28,537 nucleotides of DNA from Saccoglossus kowalevskii (lineage: Eukaryota > Hemichordata > Enteropneusta > Harrimaniidae): assembly GCF_000003605.2 (NCBI RefSeq), contig NW_003120939.1, positions 1,394 to 29,930 of the forward strand, written 5' to 3'. A program made the translations under genes and the position numbers. Numbering within the stretch: position 1 is the stretch's first letter; each line of letters opens with the position of its first letter. Positions 23,801 to 28,537 of the stretch are shown in pieces. The notes beneath the pieces are model-generated. The model was not told where the DNA came from and did not search any database. It worked only from the letters and a program-made list of their open reading frames with translations.

Positions 23801-26800
23801 TACTTATTTTCCTGGAGCCATTGGCGCCATAGAAGCGCTTTATTGCTAGAGGGCGCGTCTTATAGGTGTGTTCTTGTCGTATGATGATGTTTTTTATGAC
23901 TATTAAATCCTTCATTGGTGCTTCTAAAAACAACCCAGTTATTTATAATTGTTGTTTGTTAATCTGTGAAGATAGATAGACACCTTGTTGACGTCATCAC
24001 AGCGTGTAGTGTTATGTATTTGGAAAGTATTGAACTAAGTCATCTATGAGTAACTAGCTATCGAAGCAAACCTGCCAGTAATTCCGTAAAAAAAACTTTC
24101 TGGCGATACGCACTACATGCAATAGATGGTGCGAATCAAAAACAGTCCCATTCGGACCTTCCAGTACATGTCCTTAGGCAAACTATTTAGGTTACGAATA
24201 TTTTATGGTTATGAACATTGTTCATGTGTTAGCTATTACAAATGCCTTTTCATTTGAATAAGAATTGCCCTAAATCGTCCTTTGGTGATTATTTTAAATT
24301 TGGGACGGTGACAGTCGCTGTATTTGATTACTGTGATTATAAACAGTCGTAAATTTAAGTACCGCAAATATACCAAAAATCGACCAGTATTTTTCGGGTT
24401 GTAAGGTGCCTCATTTTTCTAAAGATGTTGTGAATGTAAATTGAGTTGTTTTTTTAAATTACGACTCGCTATGAGTGATTGCCAAGCACGAATATAGTGG
24501 TACCAAATAGAGTAAAATAGAAGGACTCTTGTAGCATGTTTTCTGGACACTATCCCTAGTCAGGTTCATACTCTCCTGCGCCAGGTGGTCTTCTTCCCCT
24601 TCTATCCATTGGGTGTCCAGTGCAAGGCCTTTGGAGTGCTACACGGTTCCAGTGTGGCAGGGAAGCTATTCATGCTCTCCTACTAACATTTAATAAGCAG
24701 ATCTTGTTTGGTTATAGTATTTGGCCTTCTTGATATCTGTATGTGCTTCTAAGTTGTGTGACTTCTGTTATTGAAGGAAGGTATTTCCCATTAATACTTG
24801 GATCGGTAAAGGGTTTATAATTTATTTTAAAGCCAGTTTGGTGGATAAAATCACTGAGACGAGATATTTCCTCCTACATTTGTTTGTGAGAGTGTGGGGA
24901 GCAGACAGCAATATCTTTCATCAGTGCTGAGAAGGAGGTCCACCCATGTCTGTCTCCTGCCATCACTTGAATGTCAATGCTACTATTTCCCACTCTATAT
25001 GTGAAGTTCGCATAGAAGGTATACCATGTGCTTCAAGATCCCATACATTCGATGTCCCACAGACTGTCACGATGAAGGCCATATAAAGCCTTTCTAAAAA
25101 ACAATAAAGTTGATGTACATTTTCTTTTTCCACACCGTGCACTGCACAATTATGTTTCGAAAAGCAAACATTTGGTCAATAAATCCCCGTTCTCTACAAA
25201 TTCCTGCTTGTCCACTTCTAAGCAGCTCATCTATTGCACCCAAGATATGTTGTATGATCTTGTTTTGCCATGCTTCTGCTTGATATTGAAAAGAGAGTTA
25301 TTCTAAGTGTTACAAAGCCTTAGGTTGCCTTTCTTTGGAATCCACATGATGACTCCTTCAGACCAGTCTTCTGGTATCAGCATCGTTTCCCAGACGTCTG
25401 TCAAGCGTGGTTTAAATATGTTAGCAATGTAATGGCTGTAAATATATTCTCCTTACTTGGTGGATCAATGCTTATGTCTAAGTCGGTATTTGCAGAAAGT
25501 GTTACAATGTATATGTATTCCATTAAAGTTTAGTTTTGCGGTTTATCATTTCTCATTTGTTCTTCTCAGTCTGGTACATGAATATGTTCAAAGTTCAAAA
25601 TCCTTGTCTATCATTGAGACTTGTGGCGTTATACCTTTTGCGTGGTTAAATATGATAATTGGTGATATCTAACTAAAAGGAGAGTTTTTATATCATCAAT
25701 GCACCAACAACAACCAAAATGTCAATAAATTTTGATGCGAATGGCCACCTAGGTCTCGTTTCAAGCGAGAGTCACGAGACTTATGGCCACCCAGATCTCG
25801 ATGCGAGCGAGAGCCACGAGACTTATTTTTGACCTTCAAATAGTGATTCTTTCTCTCCCGTCATTGCATTTGCTGTTCCCCTGGCTTGTATGGTATTTGG
25901 AATATTAGACCCGATGAAAATGGATGATGCAACATAATTTTAGGCGCATACGCAAGTCTCGTAGCTCTCTTGCTCAGCTCTCAACGAGATCTCAACGTGC
26001 ATTCGTCCCTGGGGTAAATTATCCATCTTGTCTTTAATTAAGGATCGTTTCTGGCGAAAGACAAGATCGGTGAACGAAAATCAGGACTGCAATGGGACAG
26101 ATCCTAACAGGAATTGGGACTACGATTGGGGAGGTAGGTTATCAGTGCATGTTTTATTTTATTTGAACGTCTGCTGAATGTATAGCTAGTGGGCAAGTAC
26201 GAAGCGTTTTTACGACGAATGACTACAAAACTAAACACAGTTTGCTTCCTTCAATCCGCGTCATTTTGACGTCATGGTAGCCTCGCCTCATGTTTTGTCT
26301 TCTTCTGTAGGTGCCGGAACGAGTGATATTGCCTGTTCTCCCATCTACGGTGGCTCGTCTCCGTTCTCTGAACGTGAAGTGAGAGAGGTGGCAGGCTTTA
26401 TAACCAAACACAACTTTGACGCTTTTTTAGATTTTCATGCGTACGGTCAGATCTGGATGGCACCTTGGAGCTACAGCTTAAGTTCAACTCCTGATTACGC
26501 AGAACAGGTGAGAACACGCGATGACTCGCCGTCATTACGCCGTTTTACCTGCAAGAAGTTGTTTAATGATGGTGAAATAACGCAATTTTAAAACACTTCC
26601 TAGAATATTCTTTTTATTGTTTCAATATTCACCTCAATATTATTGTTTGTTATTGTTGATAATTAATGTGACTTAGACTGGACCACCTGTCGAAGGCGAT
26701 TTTCATGCAGAAAGTGTAGGTTTCAACATTTCTCCCAACCCATGTGGTAACACTGCAATTATACTAAGCTGAGAACGTGACTAAAAGCGCTTTGAATTAA

Positions 26801-27635
26801 AACAGGGTGTAACGTCATAGCATCACTAACTTTACTCTTTTGTTTGTTAGATGGAGGTTCTCAAACTAGCCATAGAAGCTGTCAATGCTACTAACGGTAT
26901 GGAATACATCTCTGGGCAGATATCACATATATTCTGTAAGTAAGAAATAACGCAATGTGGCCAATGTGCTCGTACAATGTCTGAAGACGCGACTTACATG
27001 AGCGCGCATGGCGTAATGCGCGTCGCGTATCTAGGTAGCTGCAATGAGATAGATACTTTGCTACTTTATCATCACTGCATTTCTTGGTGCTAAGTCTATT
27101 GACAAAAAGCACAGCAAAAAAATGTAAATAATTACTGGAATTGGACTACATGATTTTTTTTATTGATATGTGCCTGCTTGATACTTGTCTCGGCACAACA
27201 GAGCGTAGTGAATAATTCCCTTGGAAATAATGAACTGTACATGCGATTTTAACTACTGGTGTGTACATGTACTATTAATTCAAAAGCAAAAAAAAGTTAC
27301 AAACAATAAAAAACAACATTAATCATTAATCCATTGTACAAATCAACAAAGAACACACACACACATTGAGGTCACAGCGTTGAAACATACCAACTCATTC
27401 ATATCATTTGTTAACAGCGCCTACGTCTGGTTCGAGCGGAGATTGGGCCTATGGTACCGCGCACATCAAATACACGTATGGTATCGAACTACGCGATGTC
27501 TGGTACGGCGATTACGGATTCTTGCTGCCCGAAGATCAGATTCTAGCCACGGGACTGGAAACATTTGCCGGTGTCAAGGCGATTGCCTCGTACATACTAG
27601 AACATGCAACCGATTCGGATAATAGTACCCTCTAG
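5729..27635 (+). CDS. M14A zinc carboxypeptidase precursor, whole split gene
   Basis: Overall gene span; the exons are listed separately. The joined reading gives a precursor of about 453 residues plus whatever a missing short exon adds. The order is signal peptide (about 1-20), M14 activation propeptide (about 27-103), basic/acidic linker (104-150) and peptidase M14 domain to the C terminus. In this family the enzyme removes C-terminal residues from peptides using one zinc ion, and is made as a secreted zymogen. Zn ligands (HARE and FHAYG), substrate-binding Arg (WRK and NRNW) and catalytic Glu (ELRD) are all visible, as is the Cys pair that brackets the NRNW segment. Every intron is GT-AG and phases agree except between 18764 and 20007. 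Family assignment is firm. Substrate class (A-like or B-like) is not, because position 255 reads Gly. No gene symbol is justified. Confidence 0.93.
6994..7066. repeat. AT dinucleotide microsatellite next to the exon 2 acceptor
   Basis: Alternating TA/AT runs fill the stretch that ends about 14 bp before the acceptor at 7079. They displace most of a normal polypyrimidine tract, leaving only TTTACTCCAACAG. Confidence 0.9.
7080..7164 (+). CDS. carboxypeptidase exon 2 (propeptide, first part)
   Basis: The acceptor ACTCCAACAG follows an AT-dinucleotide run, and the exon ends GAG|GTAAAC in phase 0. It encodes HKLIRVHPQNTGEIYAMKRI then QDVFRNSE. This is the opening beta strand and helix of the M14 propeptide, where the pattern is a short basic stretch, V-x-P, then a helix leading to a Phe/Trp motif. 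It joins exon 1 (phase 2) and exon 3 (phase 0) cleanly. Confidence 0.92.
7165..11959. other. first part of the giant intron 2, no gene recognised
   Basis: Very AT-rich. A 169-codon minus-strand frame (7255-7764) is low-complexity, Arg-rich and matches no family I recognise, so it is treated as chance. Nothing else structured is visible apart from short A/T runs. Confidence 0.4.
11960..12206. repeat. about 250-bp dispersed repeat, copy 1
   Basis: The segment is nearly identical to 28290-28537, in the same orientation. Shared blocks include GGTTCTCCACACGTG, GACACACACAACGAAATACG, CTTAGTCGATCAGTCGAGCA and ATCCCCAAGACTATCGCAAG. The last 70 bp contain repeated CCAAGACT units, which continue to about 12245 here. 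Two similar copies in one window point to a recently active element (an LTR or element end is possible), but no terminal duplication or coding part can be seen. Confidence 0.85.
12250..13577. other. intron sequence, nothing recognised
   Basis: AT-rich, with short chance frames only. The first 350 bp may still belong to the element whose repeat ends at about 12245, but this cannot be shown from one complete copy. Confidence 0.35.
13578..13753 (+). repeat. 176-bp segment duplicated across the gap, left copy
   Basis: This segment is the same as 14116-14291 except for three single-base differences, with equal length and the same orientation. The right copy begins exactly at the first base after the N run. 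This is the classic picture of two haplotype contigs laid end to end. Confidence 0.95.
14066..14115. other. assembly gap of 50 N
   Basis: Exactly 50 unknown bases, a conventional placeholder length, so the real gap size is not known and may be negative. Confidence 0.99.
14116..14291 (+). repeat. 176-bp segment duplicated across the gap, right copy
   Basis: Partner of 13578-13753 with three mismatches in 176. The sequences diverge abruptly after the shared GGCATTAAG, the left continuing GTAGCGGG and the right AGCATGC. Confidence 0.95.
14292..14748. other. intron sequence, nothing recognised
   Basis: Two overlapping open frames lie here, the longer running 14445-14828. It runs into the antisense of a retrotransposon tail and has no domain of its own. 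Confidence 0.4.
14749..15256 (-). mobile_element. non-LTR retrotransposon, broken 3' end of the RT ORF
   Basis: Read on the minus strand, this is the C-terminal part of a LINE-type reverse transcriptase protein. The blocks in order are FKYLASYISADSNIEKEIS; AQAFNILQNVWKSKT; SRLRGFEGRCLHRILKIRW; RWLGHVLRMGRTRHPHAAL; WAPPGKRK; and RTVEEELKAAGKTWNEIDLS. These follow the thumb and C-terminal region seen in such elements across animals. A deletion removes the stretch normally lying between KSNVRS and the SRLRGF block, and a frameshift and stops lie before RTVEEEL. The element is dead and 5'-truncated, and inserted antisense to the host gene. Confidence 0.88.
15257..17199. other. intron sequence, nothing recognised
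   Basis: Noncoding, with a 12-base C run at about 16681-16692 and A/T homopolymers. Short frames here have no domain content. Confidence 0.4.
17200..17332. mobile_element. MITE family B, short copy
   Basis: The ends are inverted: TTAAAGGGCGGCAGTCGTCA on the left, and the right end in reverse reads TTAAAGCGCGGTGGTCGTCG. TTAA sits at both borders, as expected for a TTAA-target cut-and-paste element. The interior is about 90 bp with no coding capacity. Confidence 0.75.
17396..17490 (+). pseudogene. possible hAT transposase C-terminal fragment
   Basis: The frame from about 17396 contains VLNVAVETNAEVERSFC. This resembles the hAT dimerisation motif, in which a hydrophobic stretch leads to 'NAxVER-F-S'. 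The match is short and nothing upstream or downstream continues it, so this is only a hint. Chance is a real alternative. Confidence 0.2.
18151..18448. mobile_element. MITE family B, longer copy abutting exon 3
   Basis: The left end TTAAAGGGTGGTGGTCGTCG and the right end (reversed: TTAAAGGACGGTGGTCGTCG) are close inverted copies. TTAA stands at both borders and the CGCGCC-ATGT subterminals are shared. About 298 bp, with no coding capacity. The right border is 29 bp before the first base of exon 3, so the element supplies the sequence where the branch point would be expected, leaving only the polypyrimidine tract outside it. Confidence 0.8.
18478..18764 (+). CDS. carboxypeptidase exon 3 (propeptide core and activation linker)
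   Basis: The acceptor is a pyrimidine-rich stretch ending TTGCAAG and the donor is AGAG|GTAAGC (phase 2). The exon encodes FEFWKEPRKENQPIDIMVS, where FW-x-EP is the signature of M14 propeptides. A helix follows, then HDIVITDIQALID, matching the family's conserved 'edVQ.LID' end of the inhibitory globule. Next come RKKR (residues 106-109), a run rich in Glu/Asp (112-130), and FNMKSITLSKR leading towards the mature enzyme. An inner Met at 18526 is not a start, since homology clearly continues upstream of it. The linker after the propeptide core (about 45 residues) is longer than usual for pancreatic carboxypeptidases. Confidence 0.93.
18765..20006. other. intron(s) containing a predicted but unseen microexon
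   Basis: Splice phase requires at least one coding exon of length 3n+1 here. Family structure predicts about 19 nt or slightly more, with YH-x(3)-E. No segment with good borders and that motif was found. A G/C-rich stretch at 19030-19250 (GGGGCGTCGCCCCTCC, then GCATGCGTCCCGC) looks like a decayed dispersed repeat. Confidence 0.5.
20007..20108 (+). CDS. carboxypeptidase exon (start of catalytic domain)
   Basis: The acceptor is TTTTATAACAG, with a stop codon just upstream in the same frame, so the border is forced. The donor is AAG|GTAAAC. The 34 codons begin ILDWIFELDQQYEDLVEV and end IATSYENRRIYGLK. This is the first helix of the M14A domain and the strand pair with the 'G-x-S-Y-E-G-R' motif, here with Ala for the first Gly and Asn for the second. 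It enters in phase 0, while the preceding known exon ends in phase 2, which implies a missing short exon between them. Confidence 0.93.
20109..20752. other. intron sequence with simple repeats
   Basis: Contains T homopolymers at about 20500-20525 and a palindrome-rich spot near 20680-20700 (CGGTGTTAAACACCG). No coding content seen. Confidence 0.4.
20574..20617. repeat. 22-bp perfect tandem duplication
   Basis: A 22-bp unit beginning TTGTGGATTATCTGAC occurs twice in direct succession with no mismatch, indicating a very recent slippage or repair duplication. Confidence 0.9.
20657..21106 (-). pseudogene. Myb/SANT-like (trihelix) DNA-binding protein, broken
   Basis: On the minus strand a frame starting at the ATG 21104-21106 reads MASEVTGGMSNW, then a TAA stop (21068-21070), then DEETRLLISVWRKSNIQRMM, VYAVIAEKAAEKELDRT, LQCQRKIKTFRIKYREV and MRFWDELHKILGRRP. 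This is the W-x-DEE-x-x-x-L-(I/L) / RT-x-x-QC-x-x-K-I-K / F-x-x-L-x-x-(I/L)-L-G layout of Myb_DNA-bind_4-type trihelix domains. The stop falls just after the first conserved Trp and kills the reading frame. The tail beyond GRRP reads out through the element's inverted end and is probably not original. Confidence 0.7.
20753..21325 (-). mobile_element. small DNA transposon carrying a Myb/SANT-like gene
   Basis: The candidate inverted ends are GTTCTCACT at 20753-20761 and AGTGAGAAC at 21317-21325. Between them lie a minus-strand Myb/SANT-like gene remnant and a right arm with several short AACGGCG/AACGGCTTAT motifs (about 21180-21310) that look like subterminal binding repeats. No target duplication is clear, and no transposase catalytic domain is present, so the superfamily is open. 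Small accessory proteins of this type accompany Harbinger-like elements. Confidence 0.5.
21764..21871 (+). CDS. carboxypeptidase exon (HxxE zinc site)
   Basis: The acceptor is CGTTTCTCTAG and the donor CAG|GTAAAG, giving 36 codons in phase 0. The exon reads ISGARKDEDKPSIYMQG and then GFHAREWIAPATVLVMVNQ. HARE holds the zinc ligands His69 and Glu72 and the substrate-contacting Arg71 (bovine CPA numbering). The WIAPATV helix is nearly invariant in the family. Confidence 0.97.
21989..22154 (+). mobile_element. MITE family A, fullest copy
   Basis: TTTAAAGCGGGAGGGGCGTC on the left and, reversed, TTTAAAGCGAGGGAATCGTC on the right continue into CACCTGCGCA(C/T)GCG at both ends. That makes about 32-bp inverted repeats with a handful of mismatches. 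The interior has TGTTTGTAAACAATGACACG. 166 bp, no coding capacity, TTTAAA at both borders. It lies in the intron between the HARE exon and the next one. Confidence 0.85.
22341..22451 (+). CDS. carboxypeptidase exon (NxDGYxYTW segment)
   Basis: The acceptor is GGTTTCTAG and the donor GAG|GTGAGT, giving 37 codons in phase 0. It reads LLSNYGSDEAITVLIDNIDW followed by YVLPLANVDGYVYTWTE. The P-x-x-N-x-DG-Y-x-(F/Y)-(T/S)-W block is diagnostic of M14A and leads straight into the DR-x-WRKTR of the next exon. Confidence 0.97.
22790..23640. repeat. degenerate tandem array of AAGATGGC hairpins (about 130-bp unit)
   Basis: Around seven units lie side by side. Each carries an inverted core of the form AAGATGGCTGCCAGTCGGCC then ATCTTTGATC, followed by 'GTGAAACAAACTGACA(A/T)G-ACATGTA' and 'GTACCAAA-TT'. 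Core positions are near 22815, 22930 (weak), 23055, 23190, 23330, 23475 and 23590, so spacing varies from about 116 to 144 bp. The core can fold as a hairpin. Open frames on both strands across this array are by-products of its periodicity. Confidence 0.85.
23640..24530. other. intron sequence, nothing recognised
   Basis: No domain-bearing frame. The minus-strand frame of 178 codons ending in the tandem array (23397-23933) has no family resemblance. Confidence 0.4.
24790..25450 (-). mobile_element. non-LTR retrotransposon, broken reverse-transcriptase core
   Basis: On the minus strand from about 25440 downward the blocks are IANIFKPRLTDVWE; IPEDWSEGVIMWIPKKG; AIDELLRSGQAGICRERG; FIDQMFAFRNIIVQC; KKKMYINFIVF (family: Y-x-x-F-x-D-F-x-K-A-F, here without the Asp and followed by a stop); and, near 24850, LSDFIHQTGFKI. 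This is the finger/palm region of a LINE-type reverse transcriptase. It is interrupted by several stops and frameshifts, and the catalytic Asp box is not recognisable. Its order and style match the fragment at 14749-15256, of which it would be the more N-terminal portion. Confidence 0.85.
25738..26004. repeat. inverted-repeat element with a 42-bp tandem left arm
   Basis: A 42-bp unit (ATGGCCACC...GTCTCG...GCGAGAG-CACGAGACTT) occurs twice head to tail at 25741-25782 and 25783-25824. An inverted counterpart lies at 25953-26004 (AAGTCTCGTAGCTCTCTTGC through to GTGCATTCG). The whole can form a long imperfect hairpin with a loop of about 125 bp. It has no coding capacity and ends 38 bp before the exon at 26043. 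Confidence 0.8.
26043..26133 (+). CDS. carboxypeptidase exon (substrate-binding arginines)
   Basis: It encodes DRFWRKTRSVNENQDCNG and then TDPNRNWDYDWG, ending in phase 1 at a GGAG|GTAGGT donor. WRK carries Arg127 and PNRNW carries Asn144/Arg145, which bind the C-terminal carboxylate of the substrate. The Cys pairs by family analogy with the Cys in the next exon. The acceptor (TTTAATTAAG) is weak, and an inverted-repeat element ends 38 bp upstream. Confidence 0.97.
26311..26507 (+). CDS. carboxypeptidase exon (third zinc ligand)
   Basis: The acceptor is TCTTCTTCTGTAG and the donor CAG|GTGAGA. After completing a Gly codon it reads AGTSDIACSPIYGGSSPFSE, then REVREVAGFITKHNFDAFL and DFHAYGQIWMAPWSYS. 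FHAYGQ holds zinc ligand His196 and Tyr198. The Y-x-G-x-x-x-F-S-E-x-E motif and the second Cys of the disulfide are present. It runs from phase 1 to phase 0. Confidence 0.97.
26508..26850. other. intron, nothing recognised
   Basis: A short AT-rich intron between two certain exons. No repeat or frame of note. Confidence 0.7.
26851..26935 (+). CDS. carboxypeptidase exon (helix before the Tyr248 loop)
   Basis: The acceptor is TTTTGTTTGTTAG and the donor TTCT|GTAAGT, ending in phase 1. It reads MEVLKLAIEAVNATNGMEYI and then SGQISHIF. This matches the family's amphipathic helix followed by Y-x-x-G-x-I, the strand entering the mobile loop. The codon split by this intron is T|CG, Ser, at the place where family members carry the mobile Tyr248. 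Confidence 0.92.
26936..27417. other. intron with short AC repeat
   Basis: Contains ACACACACACAC at about 27353-27365 and A homopolymers. No coding content. Confidence 0.7.
27418..27635 (+). CDS. carboxypeptidase last exon (catalytic Glu, C terminus)
   Basis: The acceptor is TTTGTTAACAG, and the frame runs to TAG at 27633-27635. It reads PTSGSSGDWAYGTAHIKYTY, then GIELRDVWYGDYGFLLPEDQ, then ILATGLETFAGVKAIASYI and a short polar tail. The Glu of ELRD is the catalytic Glu270. GFLLP and the final helix are standard M14A endings. Position 255, just before DW, is Gly (Ile in CPA, Asp in CPB). ELRD is followed by VWYGDYG, two residues longer than the usual TGxYG. Confidence 0.97.
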
Positions 27636-27830
27636 ATGTGAATACTGTGTATAAATAACAGATTTTGAGGACGTTACTGTATTTACTGCATGTAATTTAT
27701 CAACTGATTCATTTTCTCCAAATATGTTGATGAAAGAACATGAACATCATTTATCATCAATAATGTGCACATATTTATCTTGTTTTTGTGGTTATTGTGA
27801 TGTTATTCTTGTTGGAAAGATAAAGTCTCA

Positions 27831-27836
27831 AATAAA
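27831..27836 (+). terminator. polyadenylation signal AATAAA
   Basis: A canonical AATAAA about 195 bp after the carboxypeptidase stop is followed within 25 bp by a TG-rich stretch (GTTGTTTGCTGTG). It is the best candidate for the end of the transcript. ATAAATAA near 27650 is a weaker alternative. Confidence 0.6.
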
Positions 27837-28289
27837 GCTAAACCGTTGTTTGCTGTGTTTATTATTCAAAGCACGTTCACGATCATTCGAACCATTGCGT
27901 AGTCGCACTCCACAACTTTTCTACAACGGTAGTAGTTACGCTCAATGGCAGCTTGAGTTTAGGTACACAGACCAATCAGTGCGTCCCCTTTATATTTTGA
28001 AAGAATTGCTGGAACAAATCACACGACGTGATTCGTTATTTCTTTCTAAGTTATTCATTCACCAGTGTTAAGATCAAATATGGATATTACTTTGATTTAA
28101 TAAGTATTGTAACCATATTTCCAATCATATTCCATCAAATAATATGAGTTATACACTAAATTGAAATTGGGCAAGATTGCATACTGATCATAACATGTCT
28201 GAAAATCATTGCATGTCAACTTTTCAACTACAACCACGAGAACTGTTAACTACGGACACTTTTTCTTCATTGAGGGAACTATCAGAGGA
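27837..28289. other. downstream flank, no gene recognised
   Basis: One open frame (27724-28071) overlaps the 3' UTR and has no recognisable domain. Otherwise noncoding. Confidence 0.4.
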
Positions 28290-28537
28290 AAATTCTTCTC
28301 CTCTGAGGTTCTCCACACGTGTCGGGGGAATCTCGTCTCGTATCTCTATTGCGTCCCCTTGAGGTATGGGATTGGGAAAGTCACTTAAGCTTTACAGTCA
28401 AATAGACACACACAACGAAATACGTATCAACTCTCGTCTTAGTCGATCAGTCGAGCACTCTATAAGACACAGCGCCCTGGGGAAAAATCCCCAAGACTAT
28501 CGCAAGGCTGACCCAAGACTAGCCCAAGACTGGACTA
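28290..28537. repeat. about 250-bp dispersed repeat, copy 2 (cut by window end)
   Basis: Same orientation and nearly the same sequence as 11960-12206, including GGTTCTCCACACGTG, CTTAGTCGATCAGTCGAGCA and the CCAAGACT units at the right edge. Small indels (for example CAAATAAGACAC against CAAATAGACAC) separate the copies. The element continues past the window. Confidence 0.85.

Noticed and set aside
23397-23933. 178-codon open frame on the minus strand
   Set aside because: Half of it runs through the tandem hairpin array and the rest has no recognisable domain.
26936-26945. Alternative donor 4 nt downstream (GTAAGTAAG) for the exon ending at 26935
   Set aside because: It would end the exon in the wrong phase and shift the frame of the last exon, so it cannot restore Tyr248.
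1-28537. Search for CRISPR arrays, operons, rRNA or phage genes
   Set aside because: The window is animal nuclear DNA. The repeats seen lack spacer structure and no prokaryotic coding pattern exists.

Overview
This is a window of animal nuclear DNA, most likely from a marine invertebrate. It is AT-rich, has no long open frames, and carries a gene split into short exons with GT/AG borders. The introns and flanks are full of small inverted-repeat elements and dead non-LTR retrotransposon fragments. I cannot fix the phylum from sequence alone. There is one 50-N scaffold gap at 14066-14115.

One gene can be read with confidence, on the plus strand from the ATG at 5729 to the TAG at 27635. It encodes a secreted zinc metallocarboxypeptidase of the M14A (carboxypeptidase A/B) family. 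Ten exons were rebuilt by hand from reading frame, splice phase and family motifs: 5729-5805, 7080-7164, 18478-18764, 20007-20108, 21764-21871, 22341-22451, 26043-26133, 26311-26507, 26851-26935 and 27418-27635. The order is signal peptide, M14 propeptide, RKKR site with acidic linker, then the catalytic domain with HxxE, WRK, NRNWD, FHAYGQ and the catalytic ELRD Glu. Splice phases agree at every junction but one. Between 18764 and 20007 a short exon carrying the usual YH-x(3)-E start of the catalytic domain is implied but was not found. A TATA-like box lies at 5655 and an AATAAA at 27831.

Other regions. 1-5650: upstream sequence with a 79-bp tandem repeat, a cluster of CRE palindromes, small MITEs and a CAT microsatellite. 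7165-18477: a giant second intron holding a 250-bp repeat shared with the window's right end, a duplicated segment on both sides of the N gap (probably a haplotype artefact), a minus-strand retrotransposon tail and two MITEs, one ending 29 bp before exon 3. 20109-21763: an intron with a small transposon carrying a broken Myb/SANT-like (trihelix) gene. 22452-26042: an intron with a tandem array of AAGATGGC hairpins, a second minus-strand retrotransposon fragment and a 42-bp tandem/inverted element ending 38 bp before the next exon. 27837-28537: downstream sequence ending inside the second copy of the 250-bp repeat.

The most interesting point is the enzyme itself. The Zn ligands and catalytic Glu are intact, but the position of Tyr248 (bovine CPA numbering) reads Ser, the specificity position 255 reads Gly, and the loop after the catalytic Glu has two extra residues. 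The propeptide ends in a furin-like RKKR rather than a plain tryptic site.
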